Positions 1 through 7,881 of a stretch of 64,000 nucleotides of DNA are shown one piece after another. The stretch comes from an uncultured Flavobacteriales bacterium (lineage in GTDB: Bacteria > Bacteroidota > Bacteroidia > Flavobacteriales_E > Vicingaceae). The notes beneath the pieces were generated by a model that was given only the letters and a program-made list of their open reading frames with translations, was not told the DNA's origin and did not search any database. Within the stretch, counting starts at the first letter, position 1. Each line of letters begins with the position of its first letter. A program made the position numbers and the translations under genes. The stretch is from assembly GCA_913056345.1 (NCBI GenBank), contig CAJXMH010000009.1, positions 1 to 64,000 of the forward strand. The letters run 5' to 3'.

Positions 1-284
1 AAAACAAAAATGTAAAAGTCTTGAGGCCAAAATACCTGACCAAAAATGATAAACTTTCGTTCAAGGATGTTGATCATTAAAAGTGGTTGACCATCTATTC
101 TGATAAATGGGCCTGTGAAAAGCACGGCTAGTAAAAAAACACTAACCCAAGAACGAGCATTGTAGTATTTGCCTTTCGGCTTTTTAGGAAAAATCCAATT
201 TCTATCTCCGTCATCCTTTATGGTACCAATAGAGTCTCTAAAACTCTGGTCCATATACTCTTCTTTATTCTGGTCTTTTTGCAT
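1..284 (-). CDS. ccoG: CcoG/FixG-type cytochrome c oxidase accessory protein (N-terminal part)
   Basis: Only the first 94 codons are present; the gene runs off the left edge. After a hydrophilic start with an RNWIFPKKPKG stretch there is a membrane segment (SVFLLAVLFTGPFIRI) and then the FixG-type phrase DGQPLLMINILERKF, followed by FGQVFWPQDF. CcoG proteins are membrane iron-sulfur proteins that help supply copper to cbb3 oxidase. The gene follows ccoP by 23 bases on the same strand, which is its usual place in cco operons. The ATG at 284 is the first start after an in-frame stop. The ferredoxin cysteines would lie outside the window, so the family call rests on the N-terminus and context. 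Confidence 0.85.
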   Translation of the reverse strand, partial: MQKDQNKEEYMDQSFRDSIGTIKDDGDRNWIFPKKPKGKYYNARSWVSVFLLAVLFTGPFIRIDGQPLLMINILERKFIIFGQVFWPQDFYIFV

Positions 285-307
285 GCTTATAAGCCTACAT
301 TTTTATT

Positions 308-1459
308 TTAATCTACTTCAACCACAACCTGCATGGTATCATTTTCTTCTTTCACTAAGGAATCATTTTCTTCAGCAGGAATTTCTTCAACATAGATTTC
401 TCCTTGGGGATCCTTACCATTTGGCGGGTTAGTTCCTTTTAGGGTTTTGATGTAAGATGCAACTTGCTGCATCTGTTTTGGGCTGAATTGGCTCTGCCAT
501 GCAATCATCCCTTTTTCAGGAACACCGTACTTAATGGTTTTGAAGATCTTGTTGATACTTCCGCCATGAATCCAATAATCATCGGTTAAGTTAGGCCCTG
601 CACCACCTTCACCAAGTTGACCATGGCAGGTAGCACAATTTCCTTTGTAGATAGCCGCACCTTTTTCAATAGTAGGGGCATCAACCAAGTATACTACATT
701 TTCTTCTGTAATACTTTCAGTTGCATTGGCCATCATTACTGCTTTTTCTGCAACAGCAGCTTCCATTTCTGCCATGTATTCTTCGTGGCTTAATTTACCA
801 TCGCCCGTTACGTGAAACCTTACAATGTAAACTACTGCGAAAATGATGGTAGCGTAGAACATGTAGACCCACCATGGAGGTAAGTTATTGTCAAGCTCTT
901 TAATCCCATCATAGTTGTGGTCTAGCATCACAGATTCCTCTTCCTCAAGTGGAACATTATCGGTTAAGCTCAAGCTTTCGAAGATGTCAGCAGACTTGGT
1001 TTCTGCAACTTCTTCCACCGCTTCTTCTTCGACCTGTTGCAGGCTAATTAAGGTTTGTAAGGCTCTGAATAGTACAAAAATTACCACTGCAAGCACAATG
1101 ATCAGCGAGGATAAAATCCAAAAAAGGGTATTGTCTAGTATAAAAGGAGCACTTGCGGCAGTTTCATTTGCCGCATATGCCGACGAGCTTAATCCTAGCA
1201 AGGCTATTACTGCCGTAGCTTTTGCTTTACTTGGGTTGTTATTAATGCTTTCTTCTAATTTTCCGCTCTTGCTAATGCTCTTTATGGCATTTGATAAGGC
1301 TTGAATAATCATAAGTAAAAGCGCTACAAAACTCAGCATTAGCACAAGCAAGGTTAGGTCTGAAATGCCGCTTGCCTTTGCAATACTGTTGTTAGCCATG
1401 CTTGCTAATGGCGCAAGTAGGCCTAGCAATAAACTGAAGGTTAATTTTTTATTTTTCAT
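308..1459 (-). CDS. ccoP: cbb3-type cytochrome c oxidase subunit III (CcoP), single heme c
   Basis: Membrane-anchored cytochrome c subunit that passes electrons to the CcoNO core. The 383-residue product has a hydrophobic N-terminal region (about 33-53, a second weak stretch at 80-97, and 112-134), an acidic linker, the FixP N-terminal-type motif PPWWVYMFYATI (about 194-205), and one cytochrome c domain with CATCH at 275-279 and a probable axial Met at 318 (KGMIAW). Many proteobacterial CcoP proteins carry two c hemes; only one CxxCH is present here. The C-terminus is a long acidic tail. It lies 11 bases after ccoQ and upstream of ccoG in the cco operon. Confidence 0.93.
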   Translation of the reverse strand: MKNKKLTFSLLLGLLAPLASMANNSIAKASGISDLTLLVLMLSFVALLLMIIQALSNAIKSISKSGKLEESINNNPSKAKATAVIALLGLSSSAYAANETAASAPFILDNTLFWILSSLIIVLAVVIFVLFRALQTLISLQQVEEEAVEEVAETKSADIFESLSLTDNVPLEEEESVMLDHNYDGIKELDNNLPPWWVYMFYATIIFAVVYIVRFHVTGDGKLSHEEYMAEMEAAVAEKAVMMANATESITEENVVYLVDAPTIEKGAAIYKGNCATCHGQLGEGGAGPNLTDDYWIHGGSINKIFKTIKYGVPEKGMIAWQSQFSPKQMQQVASYIKTLKGTNPPNGKDPQGEIYVEEIPAEENDSLVKEENDTMQVVVEVD

Positions 1460-1470
1460 AGCAGTAGTTT

Positions 1471-1668
1471 CTATTGGTTAACAGGATTCTGATTGTCTTC
1501 CTCATCTTGGAACGGTAGGTTAGCTAAGGTTTTTACCTCAGCTTTTTTCATTCTGATTACCCAAGCGAATAATCCTATGAAGAAGATGAAAAAGATCAAG
1601 AAAGAGATCAAAGGAAAGATCTCGATCCCTCCAATGGTTGCCATATTGTGTTTGATGAATTTTAACAT
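1471..1668 (-). CDS. ccoQ: CcoQ-like small membrane subunit of cbb3 oxidase
   Basis: A 65-residue protein with one central membrane span (about 15-38, ISFLIFFIFFIGLFAWVI) followed by a charged tail. The size, topology and position between ccoNO and ccoP are those of CcoQ, a small subunit that stabilises the cbb3 complex. It starts 6 bases after the ccoNO stop, so it is almost certainly co-transcribed and perhaps translationally coupled. Sequence conservation in CcoQ is low, so the name rests mainly on position and topology. Confidence 0.8.
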   Translation of the reverse strand: MLKFIKHNMATIGGIEIFPLISFLIFFIFFIGLFAWVIRMKKAEVKTLANLPFQDEEDNQNPVNQ

Positions 1669-1674
1669 GTCTAT

Positions 1675-3825
1675 TTATTTTTCTGCGGTTTTGTTACCTT
1701 TTTCAATATCAACTCCTAGTCGCTGTAAATAAGCAATCAGGGCTACAATTTCACGATCAGGAGCTACTTCAAAGCCCTCTTCCTCAAGCGTACTTCTCAT
1801 ATCTTCCACTATTTCATTAGCTTGAACTTCAAGGTCTTGGTTTGCTCTTTCAGGATAGTCTTCTTCATAAGGGACACCTAAAGTGATCATAGCTCGAATC
1901 TTAGCGGCGGTAAGCGTAGTATCATAGCTTTTCTCTAGCAACCAAGGATACCTTGGCATAATAGAACCGGGTGACACACTGCGAGGATCATACATGTGTT
2001 TGAAGTGCCATGAATTTGGTTTTCTCAGCTTAGCTGTGCCTTCTCTTGCCAAATCTGGACCAGTTCTTTTAGAACCCCATAAGAATGGATGATCGTATAC
2101 GAACTCACCAGCTTTTGAGTATTCACCGTAGCGTTCCGTTTCAGATCTAAAAGGTCTTACCATTTGACTGTGACAGTTGTTACAACCTTCACTTATGTAG
2201 ATATCTCTACCAATTAACTCTAATGGGGTGTAGGGTTTTACGCTGGCAATAGTTGGAACATTCGACTTTACAAGGAAAGTTGGAACCATTTCAATCACTC
2301 CCCCAATCAAGATCACAACCAAAGAGCCAATTAATAATGGCGTTGGCTTTCTTTCGATCCAACGATGCCAATGTTCATCTTTATAACCTGCTGCAAGCTT
2401 TTTAAGTGGTGCTGCTTCTGCTTCTTCTTCGTCTTGGAACTCTCCAGATCTAGCAGTTTGAACTAAGTTTACAACCATAGCGATAACCCCAATGAAGTAG
2501 AATGTTCCTCCAATTGCTCTGTAAGCATACATGGGAATAATGTTGGTCACTGTTTCTAGGAAGTTAGGATACTTTAAAAATCCTTCGTTTGTAAAATCAT
2601 TCCACATTTGGCTTTGGGTAAAGCCTGCCCAGTAAAGTGGGATGGCATAGAAAAGAATACCAAGTGTCCCAATCCAGAAGTGAAAATTAGCGAGCTTTTC
2701 TGACCAAAGCTTTGTTCTGAAAAGCTTAGGAAATAGGAAGTAAAGCATACCAAAGGTTAAGAAACCATTCCAGCCTAAAGCTCCAACATGAACGTGTGCT
2801 ATGATCCAATCAGTAAAGTGAGCAATGGCATTCACATTTTTCAAGGAGAGCATTGGACCTTCAAAGGTTGACATACCATAAGCCGTGATGGCAACCACCA
2901 TGAACTTCAATACAGGATTGTCTCTTACTTTATCCCATGCACCTCTTAAAGTTAACAATCCGTTAATCATACCTCCCCAAGATGGAGCAATCAACATAAC
3001 AGAAAAGACTGTTCCTAATGATTGAGCCCAATCAGGCAATGCAGTGTAAAGCAAGTGGTGTGGACCTGCCCAAATGTAAAGGAAGATCAATGCCCAGAAA
3101 TGAATGATCGAAAGCCGGTAAGAGAATACAGGTCTATTTGCCGCCTTCGGTACAAAGTAGTACATCAAACCTAGGTAGGGAGTTGTAAGGAAAAAGGCTA
3201 CTGCATTGTGTCCGTACCACCATTGTACTAGCGCATCTTGCACACCTGCATACCAAGAATAACTTTTCATGAAAGTAACCGGAAGCTCAAAAGAATTTAC
3301 AATGTGAAGAACCGCTACAGTTACAAATGTTGCGATGTAGAACCAAATGGCTACGTACAAGTGTCTCTCTCTTCTTTTGATGATCGTGGCAAACATGTTC
3401 CAGCCAAAAACCACCCAAATAAGGGCAATGGCAATATCAATTGGCCACTCTAACTCAGCGTACTCTTTAGAGGTTGTGTAACCTAGTGGAAGTGTAATTA
3501 CAGCCGAAACAATAATTAGCTGCCAACCCCAAAAGTTGATTTTACTCAACAAGTCGCTATACATTCTTGCCTTGAGCAATCGTTGTAAGGAGTAATAAAC
3601 ACCCGCAAAGATGCCGTTTCCTACAAAAGCAAAAATCACCGCATTGGTGTGAAGGGGTCTTATCCTACCAAATGTGGTGTATTCTAAATTAAAGCTAAGG
3701 GCGGGAAAAATAAACTGAAAGGCCACTAACAGCCCAACTAGCATACCGATTACACCCCAAAAGATCGTCGCATAAGAAAATAGCTTAACGATCTTATTGT
3801 CATACTTGAACTTTTCTACTTGCAT
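1675..3825 (-). CDS. ccoNO: Fused cbb3 oxidase subunits I and II (CcoN-CcoO)
   Basis: Catalytic core of the high-affinity terminal oxidase. Residues 1 to about 460 are the polytopic CcoN heme-copper subunit, with histidine-rich helices such as WYGHNAVAFFLT, the AGPHHLLYTALPDW segment and IAHVHVGALGWNG. Residues from about 490 on are CcoO: a membrane anchor (TPLLIGSLVVILIGGVIEM) and a monoheme cytochrome c domain with CNNCH at 548-552 followed by SQMVRP. The two subunits are separate genes in Proteobacteria; the in-frame fusion is common in Bacteroidota. It is the second gene of the ccoS-NO-Q-P-G operon, 15 bases after ccoS. Confidence 0.96.
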   Translation of the reverse strand: MQVEKFKYDNKIVKLFSYATIFWGVIGMLVGLLVAFQFIFPALSFNLEYTTFGRIRPLHTNAVIFAFVGNGIFAGVYYSLQRLLKARMYSDLLSKINFWGWQLIIVSAVITLPLGYTTSKEYAELEWPIDIAIALIWVVFGWNMFATIIKRRERHLYVAIWFYIATFVTVAVLHIVNSFELPVTFMKSYSWYAGVQDALVQWWYGHNAVAFFLTTPYLGLMYYFVPKAANRPVFSYRLSIIHFWALIFLYIWAGPHHLLYTALPDWAQSLGTVFSVMLIAPSWGGMINGLLTLRGAWDKVRDNPVLKFMVVAITAYGMSTFEGPMLSLKNVNAIAHFTDWIIAHVHVGALGWNGFLTFGMLYFLFPKLFRTKLWSEKLANFHFWIGTLGILFYAIPLYWAGFTQSQMWNDFTNEGFLKYPNFLETVTNIIPMYAYRAIGGTFYFIGVIAMVVNLVQTARSGEFQDEEEAEAAPLKKLAAGYKDEHWHRWIERKPTPLLIGSLVVILIGGVIEMVPTFLVKSNVPTIASVKPYTPLELIGRDIYISEGCNNCHSQMVRPFRSETERYGEYSKAGEFVYDHPFLWGSKRTGPDLAREGTAKLRKPNSWHFKHMYDPRSVSPGSIMPRYPWLLEKSYDTTLTAAKIRAMITLGVPYEEDYPERANQDLEVQANEIVEDMRSTLEEEGFEVAPDREIVALIAYLQRLGVDIEKGNKTAEK

Positions 3826-3840
3826 GATCTAAATAGTTAA

Positions 3841-4014
3841 TTAATTGGATTTTTCTTTATTAGATGTTTGTTGCTTATTCTCATCGAATAAAATTCTCAC
3901 TGAAGGGGTATAGTCATCTTCGTATTGACCGCTTCTTACTGACCATAAGAACGCCACTAAGAAAGCCACTGCTACTGCAAGGCTTATCACTATAAGGAGA
4001 ATAAGAACACTCAT
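3841..4014 (-). CDS. ccoS: CcoS, cbb3 oxidase maturation protein
   Basis: A 57-residue protein read directly from the sequence. One N-terminal membrane helix (MSVLILLIVISLAVAVAFL) is followed by FLWSVRSGQYEDD, the conserved CcoS signature in which an aromatic/acidic cluster follows the helix. CcoS is needed for assembly of cofactor-loaded cbb3 oxidase. It is the first gene of the cco operon. The ATG at 4014 lies about 10 bases below the inferred FNR-dependent start site, so the leader would be very short. Confidence 0.9.
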   Translation of the reverse strand: MSVLILLIVISLAVAVAFLVAFLWSVRSGQYEDDYTPSVRILFDENKQQTSNKEKSN

Positions 4015-4028
4015 AAAATTATTTTCAA

Positions 4029-4071
4029 CAAAGGTGGGACGCCAAAACAGGCTAAAAAATGATAATTATCA
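4029..4071 (-). promoter_or_regulatory. FNR-type promoter of the ccoS-NO-Q-P-G operon
   Basis: A perfect palindrome TGATAATTATCA (4060-4071) matches the core of the FNR/CRP-type box TGAT-N4-ATCA. On the minus strand a -7-like ACCTTTG ends at 4029, 36.5 bases from the box centre. With transcription starting about 5 bases further on, the box centre falls near -41.5, the class II activator position. The site lies 46 bases upstream of ccoS. The FNR-like gene at 7173-7880 is the obvious candidate regulator; the binding is inferred. Confidence 0.75.
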
Positions 4072-4086
4072 GTTTCTTAAAAAAAC

Positions 4087-4629
4087 TTAATAATTTGAAC
4101 AATCTTCGGTTTTTGAATGCAAAGTTGGCCTCTCTTTTGATAGGGTAAAATCCTTTTGGTTAAGCACTTCCCATTCTGCAATAGCCTCAATATGAAGATG
4201 AAGGCTTATGCTTTTTTCGTTCAGTTTATTGGTGATCTGGTGAAAGCCCATATCATCATTCAAATAAGCTGATTCACCTTTTTTAAGCAAGATCGTGTCT
4301 TTAACTTCAATACTTTCAGCATCAAAATCTACCTCAAAGGTTTCGATAAGAATTTCGCCTTCTAAAACCTTAACCCAACTCTCCTGATTGCTGTAGCTAT
4401 GGATGGCTGAGTGCTGCTTTTCTTGCCAGCCCATTAAAAGTAATTCATAATCATCGCATGAGCTAAGGCAATTTCTGCTGTAGTGTTGATCATTCCATTT
4501 TATGAATTCTGTTAATTCAGAAATGGGAATATCTACAGCCTTAAACAATTCTATGTATCCTCCATAGCCTGGTCCAAGGTTCAAATTCTTTGTTAATTGC
4601 TCAATGCTTTCAATTTTTGCAAGTGGCAT
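4087..4629 (-). CDS. Cysteine dioxygenase-like cupin with a changed metal ligand
   Basis: A 180-residue cupin that resembles bacterial thiol/cysteine dioxygenases: YSRNC (50-54), GWQEKQHSAIH (67-77), WVKVLEGEI (85-93), GESAYLNDDMGFHQI (118-132) and SLHLH near the end. Cysteine dioxygenases oxidise cysteine to cysteine sulfinate with a three-histidine iron site. Here His77 and His130 are present, but the usual second histidine of the HxH pair appears as Tyr79 (IHSYS). The gene is single, between ccoI and ccoS, with its own FNR-type promoter. The altered ligand could mean a changed metal site, a changed substrate or loss of activity. The family is fairly sure; the activity is not. Confidence 0.68.
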   Translation of the reverse strand: MPLAKIESIEQLTKNLNLGPGYGGYIELFKAVDIPISELTEFIKWNDQHYSRNCLSSCDDYELLLMGWQEKQHSAIHSYSNQESWVKVLEGEILIETFEVDFDAESIEVKDTILLKKGESAYLNDDMGFHQITNKLNEKSISLHLHIEAIAEWEVLNQKDFTLSKERPTLHSKTEDCSNY

Positions 4630-4653
4630 TTTAATTCATTTAAAGTTCAAGAC

Positions 4654-4696
4654 CAAAGTTAGGGCAGTACGTTACCCTTTAAAATGATAATTATCA
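4654..4696 (-). promoter_or_regulatory. FNR-type promoter of the cysteine dioxygenase-like gene
   Basis: A second perfect TGATAATTATCA palindrome (4685-4696) overlaps the ccoI stop codon. On the minus strand a perfect TAACTTTG -7 element (4661 down to 4654) ends exactly 36.5 bases from the box centre, as in the cco operon promoter. The inferred start site is about 4649, giving a leader of about 20 bases. The identical core sequence and spacing make chance unlikely. Confidence 0.75.
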
Positions 4697-7108
4697 GCTT
4701 TGCAAAGCAAAATGAGTTTGCTTGCTGATCCAAACAGCCAGACTTACAAACGCGACTACCGTAATTGAGCTTATGGGCATAAGAATTGCCGCAAAAACAG
4801 GACTAAGTAAACCCTGTACCGCAAAGGCAAGACCTATTGCATTGTATAAAAAGGAAATGATGAAGCTTACGATTACGATCTTTTTACAATTTCTGCTAAA
4901 GCGGAGAATTGCATCGACTAGGTCAAACCGTTCAGCCGCCAAAATCACATCACAAGCGGGTGAGAAGGCATTAACATTTTCAGCAATTGAAACTCCTACA
5001 TCACTCTGTAGCAATGCTCCAGCATCATTCAACCCATCGCCTACCATCATGCAGTGTTGCTTTTTCTCTTGTAATTCCTTGATATAGTTTAGCTTATCTT
5101 CAGGGCTTTGTTCAAATAGTAAACTTGCTTGAGAAGGGAAGTATTGAAGTAACTTCTTTTCCTGACCGCTGTGATCTCCCGAGATCATAGAAAGCTTAAC
5201 CGATTTCTTAAGCTTATTGAGTAGTGTTTTTAAACCCTTTCGGTATTGGTTAGAGACACCAAAGTAGCCTTTTACATCCCCTGCTATTTCAATAAAAACA
5301 GTGCTTGAAAGTTGCTCAAGTTGAGCTTGGCCCAACCATGAGGCAGAACCTATTCGGATAGAGCCCAAACTGCTTTCTGCTGCAAGTCCTTTTCCAGCCA
5401 TTTCTTGAAAGTTTTTTACACCATTAACTTCAGCTGTTGGTAAATAATCGGAAATAATTCGGCTAAGTGGATGATTACTTTGGCTCAATATAGCTTGTAC
5501 AAGCCTTTCCTCAGCTTGGTTTAGTTTTTTCCCAACGTATGTCACCTTTCTGTTTTGACCATAAGTTAGTGTTCCGGTCTTATCAAAAATAACATGCTCA
5601 ACCTCTGCCAGCTGTTCCATTACAGTTGCTTCTCTTAAGTAACAACTTAAGCGGCCTAAATAGCGCATTGCATGACCAAAAGTAAAGGGTGCAGCAAGGG
5701 CTAAAGCACAAGGGCAAGCCACAATTAAAACAGCAGTAGCAACTTCAACGGCTGAGCTAATTCCAAACTGTAAATGATATAAAGCCGCCAGTAAGGCTAT
5801 TAGCAAAATAATAGGAGTAAACCATTGAGAGATTCGATCAGTAAGGCCTGAAAAACTCACTTGCGTTGTTTCACTTTCATCTCTTCGCGCATATTCGCTC
5901 CATAGTCTTGTCAGTTTACTCTGAGCTAAAGGTCTTATTACTTCTAGGGTAATGGCTTCTCCAATTTGTCTACCTCCGGCAAAAAGTTTACTACCGATCT
6001 CCCTTTCTATAGGCTCTGATTCTCCGGTAGCAAAACTGTTGTCAATATTGGCCTTCCCTTCAATAAGATAGCCATCCACAGGAATTAATTCACCGTTGCG
6101 TATTACTATTTTATCCCCTTTTTGAATGTCTTGCACGGGAATACTCTCTTCTTCTCCTTTTTGCAATCTGTTGATCGAAATAGGGAAGTAGGAACGGTAA
6201 TCGCGTTCAAATGAAAGTTGATGGTAAATTTTTTCTTGAAATATTCTGCCAATTAATAAGAAAAATAACAAACCGCAGAGGGAGTCAAAATAACCAGCCC
6301 CGGTTTGTGCTGCAACTTCGTAAAAGCTTCTCAAGTACAAAACGAGAACCCCAATAGCGATGGGTACGTCAATGTTCAGCCGCTTGTTTTTAAGGCTTGT
6401 CCAAGCAGATTTAAAATAGTCTTGACCACTGTAAAAGGCTACAGGGGTTGCTATTACAAGGTTTAGCCAGCTAAACCATTGGCTAAACTCTTTTAAGCTG
6501 CGTTCATCAAAACCAAAATACTCGGGCAGGCTGAGCAACATAATGTTACCAAAGGCAAAACCAGCTACACCAACCTGGTAAATCAGGCGTTTGCTGATGG
6601 GTTTTTTTCGTTCAGACTTGAGTTGATCTAGCGTAATACTAGGCTCATAACCCAGGCTTGCCAACAATTCAACCAATTGCCTTAATGAAAGCTGTTGATG
6701 CTCAAAGGTGAGGTAGATTTCCTTTTTTAAGAAGTTTACCCTACTGGTTTGAACTCCTTGATGCAGTTTATAGAGGTTTTCTAGCAACCAAAGGCATGAG
6801 CTACAGTGAATTTGGGGCAAGTAAAACTGGACTTTACTTATTTGTTCATCTTGATAGTCAAGCAGCTCATCTTGAATATTTTGGTGTTCCAAGTAGTCAA
6901 ACTTAGACTGACTTCTAGACTTTGGACTGATTCCTGGCTGTGCCTCAAGGTCGTAATAATTACAAAGGTCATTTTCTTGAAGAATCTCATAAACCGTCTT
7001 ACATCCTTGACAGCAGAAATGCTTGTCCTCCAATAAGATATCGTCGCTTAGGCAATCGTCTCCACAATGGTAGCAAGAAGTAGGGTTATTTGAATCTTTT
7101 AATGCCAT
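4694..7108 (-). CDS. ccoI: CcoI-type copper-transporting P1B ATPase
   Basis: Copper-exporting P-type ATPase that supplies copper for cbb3 oxidase. The product of 804 residues has an N-terminal cysteine-rich metal-binding domain (CYHCGDDC, then CCQGCKTVYE), a heavy-metal-associated domain with CSSC, a block of membrane helices, the CPC metal site at 465-467, the phosphorylation motif DKTGT at 509-513, and GDGLND near the C-terminus. A longer reading frame opens at 7246, but the extra 46 residues overlap the regulatory box and the divergent gene; the ATG at 7108 (MALKDSNN) gives the normal CcoI N-terminus. It is separated from the main cco operon by the cupin gene and has its own promoter. Confidence 0.92.
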   Translation of the reverse strand: MALKDSNNPTSCYHCGDDCLSDDILLEDKHFCCQGCKTVYEILQENDLCNYYDLEAQPGISPKSRSQSKFDYLEHQNIQDELLDYQDEQISKVQFYLPQIHCSSCLWLLENLYKLHQGVQTSRVNFLKKEIYLTFEHQQLSLRQLVELLASLGYEPSITLDQLKSERKKPISKRLIYQVGVAGFAFGNIMLLSLPEYFGFDERSLKEFSQWFSWLNLVIATPVAFYSGQDYFKSAWTSLKNKRLNIDVPIAIGVLVLYLRSFYEVAAQTGAGYFDSLCGLLFFLLIGRIFQEKIYHQLSFERDYRSYFPISINRLQKGEEESIPVQDIQKGDKIVIRNGELIPVDGYLIEGKANIDNSFATGESEPIEREIGSKLFAGGRQIGEAITLEVIRPLAQSKLTRLWSEYARRDESETTQVSFSGLTDRISQWFTPIILLIALLAALYHLQFGISSAVEVATAVLIVACPCALALAAPFTFGHAMRYLGRLSCYLREATVMEQLAEVEHVIFDKTGTLTYGQNRKVTYVGKKLNQAEERLVQAILSQSNHPLSRIISDYLPTAEVNGVKNFQEMAGKGLAAESSLGSIRIGSASWLGQAQLEQLSSTVFIEIAGDVKGYFGVSNQYRKGLKTLLNKLKKSVKLSMISGDHSGQEKKLLQYFPSQASLLFEQSPEDKLNYIKELQEKKQHCMMVGDGLNDAGALLQSDVGVSIAENVNAFSPACDVILAAERFDLVDAILRFSRNCKKIVIVSFIISFLYNAIGLAFAVQGLLSPVFAAILMPISSITVVAFVSLAVWISKQTHFALQS

Positions 7109-7120
7109 TAAAAAAGGGAA

Positions 7121-7163
7121 CAAAGATGCTTTTAAAATTATGCTTAAAGTATGATATTTGTCA
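7121..7163 (-). promoter_or_regulatory. FNR-type promoter of ccoI, overlapping the start of the FNR-like gene
   Basis: TGATATTTGTCA (7152-7163) differs at one position from the TGAT-N4-ATCA consensus. On the minus strand CATCTTTG ends at 7121, exactly 36.5 bases from the box centre, repeating the geometry of the two other promoters. The box also lies 10 bases before the ATG of the divergent regulator gene and contains a TTTG on the plus strand, so it could cover that gene's own -7 region. Activation of ccoI together with self-repression of the regulator is a plausible inference. Confidence 0.65.
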
Positions 7164-7172
7164 TAGATCCTA

Positions 7173-7880
7173 ATGAGCGAAAAAACGAATACTCCCAAAT
7201 GTGCCACTTGCGGCTCTCGCAACAAGTCGGTTTTTTGCAGCCTCAATACAGAACAGCTTACACAGATTGATACAGATAAAAGTTGCGAGTTTTATCAAAA
7301 AGGTGAGGTGATCTTCAAAGAAGGCGTGATGGCACGTGGTATATTCTGTGTCAATAACGGAAAAATCAAATTGAGTAGGATGGGGCAAAGTGGAAAAGAG
7401 CAAATTGTTCGTTTTGCCACCGGAGGCGACATTATTGGTTATAATTCTATGCTTAGTAAAAAACCACTGAGTGCTACAGCTACAGCTTTAGATAAATCTG
7501 CTGTCTGCTTTATTCCCGCCAAGAATTTTTTCCAAATGATTCGAGATGAACCTAATTTTAGCCTGAAAATTTTAGAGCTTACCGCTAAAAATTGGGAGAA
7601 TGCTTCACGTTTGATCACGGACATGGCGCAAAAAACCACCAAGCAACGCTTAGCTGAAATGCTTTTATGGTTAAAAGAGACTTTTGGCTTGGATGAAGAT
7701 AATTGCATTGATGTGCAGCTTAGCCGAGAAGAAATTGCGAACATGGTTGGAACAGCAACGGAAGCTGTAATTCGCCTTCTTGGAGATTTGAAAAAGCAAA
7801 AACTAATTGCTTTAGAAGGTAAAAAAATTAAACTGCTAGATATCCACGGTTTGGTAGTTTTAGCCGATTTAGTAGATTAG
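7173..7880 (+). CDS. FNR/CRP-family oxygen-responsive transcription regulator
   Basis: A 235-residue Crp/Fnr regulator. An N-terminal cysteine cluster (Cys10, Cys13, Cys22; further cysteines at 38, 59 and 110) precedes the cyclic-nucleotide-type beta-barrel (YQKGEVIFKEG, then FATGGDIIGYNSML), a dimer helix and a C-terminal HTH with LSREEIANMVGTATEAVIRLL, the FNR-type recognition helix. The cysteines suggest an oxygen-sensitive iron-sulfur cluster as in FNR, although spacing differs from the Escherichia coli protein. It is divergent from ccoI and shares the 7152-7163 box. It is the likely regulator of all three FNR-type promoters here. Whether it binds a cluster is inferred. Confidence 0.87.
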   Translation: MSEKTNTPKCATCGSRNKSVFCSLNTEQLTQIDTDKSCEFYQKGEVIFKEGVMARGIFCVNNGKIKLSRMGQSGKEQIVRFATGGDIIGYNSMLSKKPLSATATALDKSAVCFIPAKNFFQMIRDEPNFSLKILELTAKNWENASRLITDMAQKTTKQRLAEMLLWLKETFGLDEDNCIDVQLSREEIANMVGTATEAVIRLLGDLKKQKLIALEGKKIKLLDIHGLVVLADLVD

Positions 7881-7881
7881 T

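Noticed and set aside
915-1304. Open frame of 129 codons on the plus strand
   Set aside because: It lies opposite ccoP, is low in complexity with a long run of serines, and has no recognisable fold. It is a shadow of the ccoP frame.
7170-7403. Open frame of 77 codons opposite the FNR-like gene
   Set aside because: It is antisense to the cysteine-rich N-terminus of a clear gene and shows no fold or start context.
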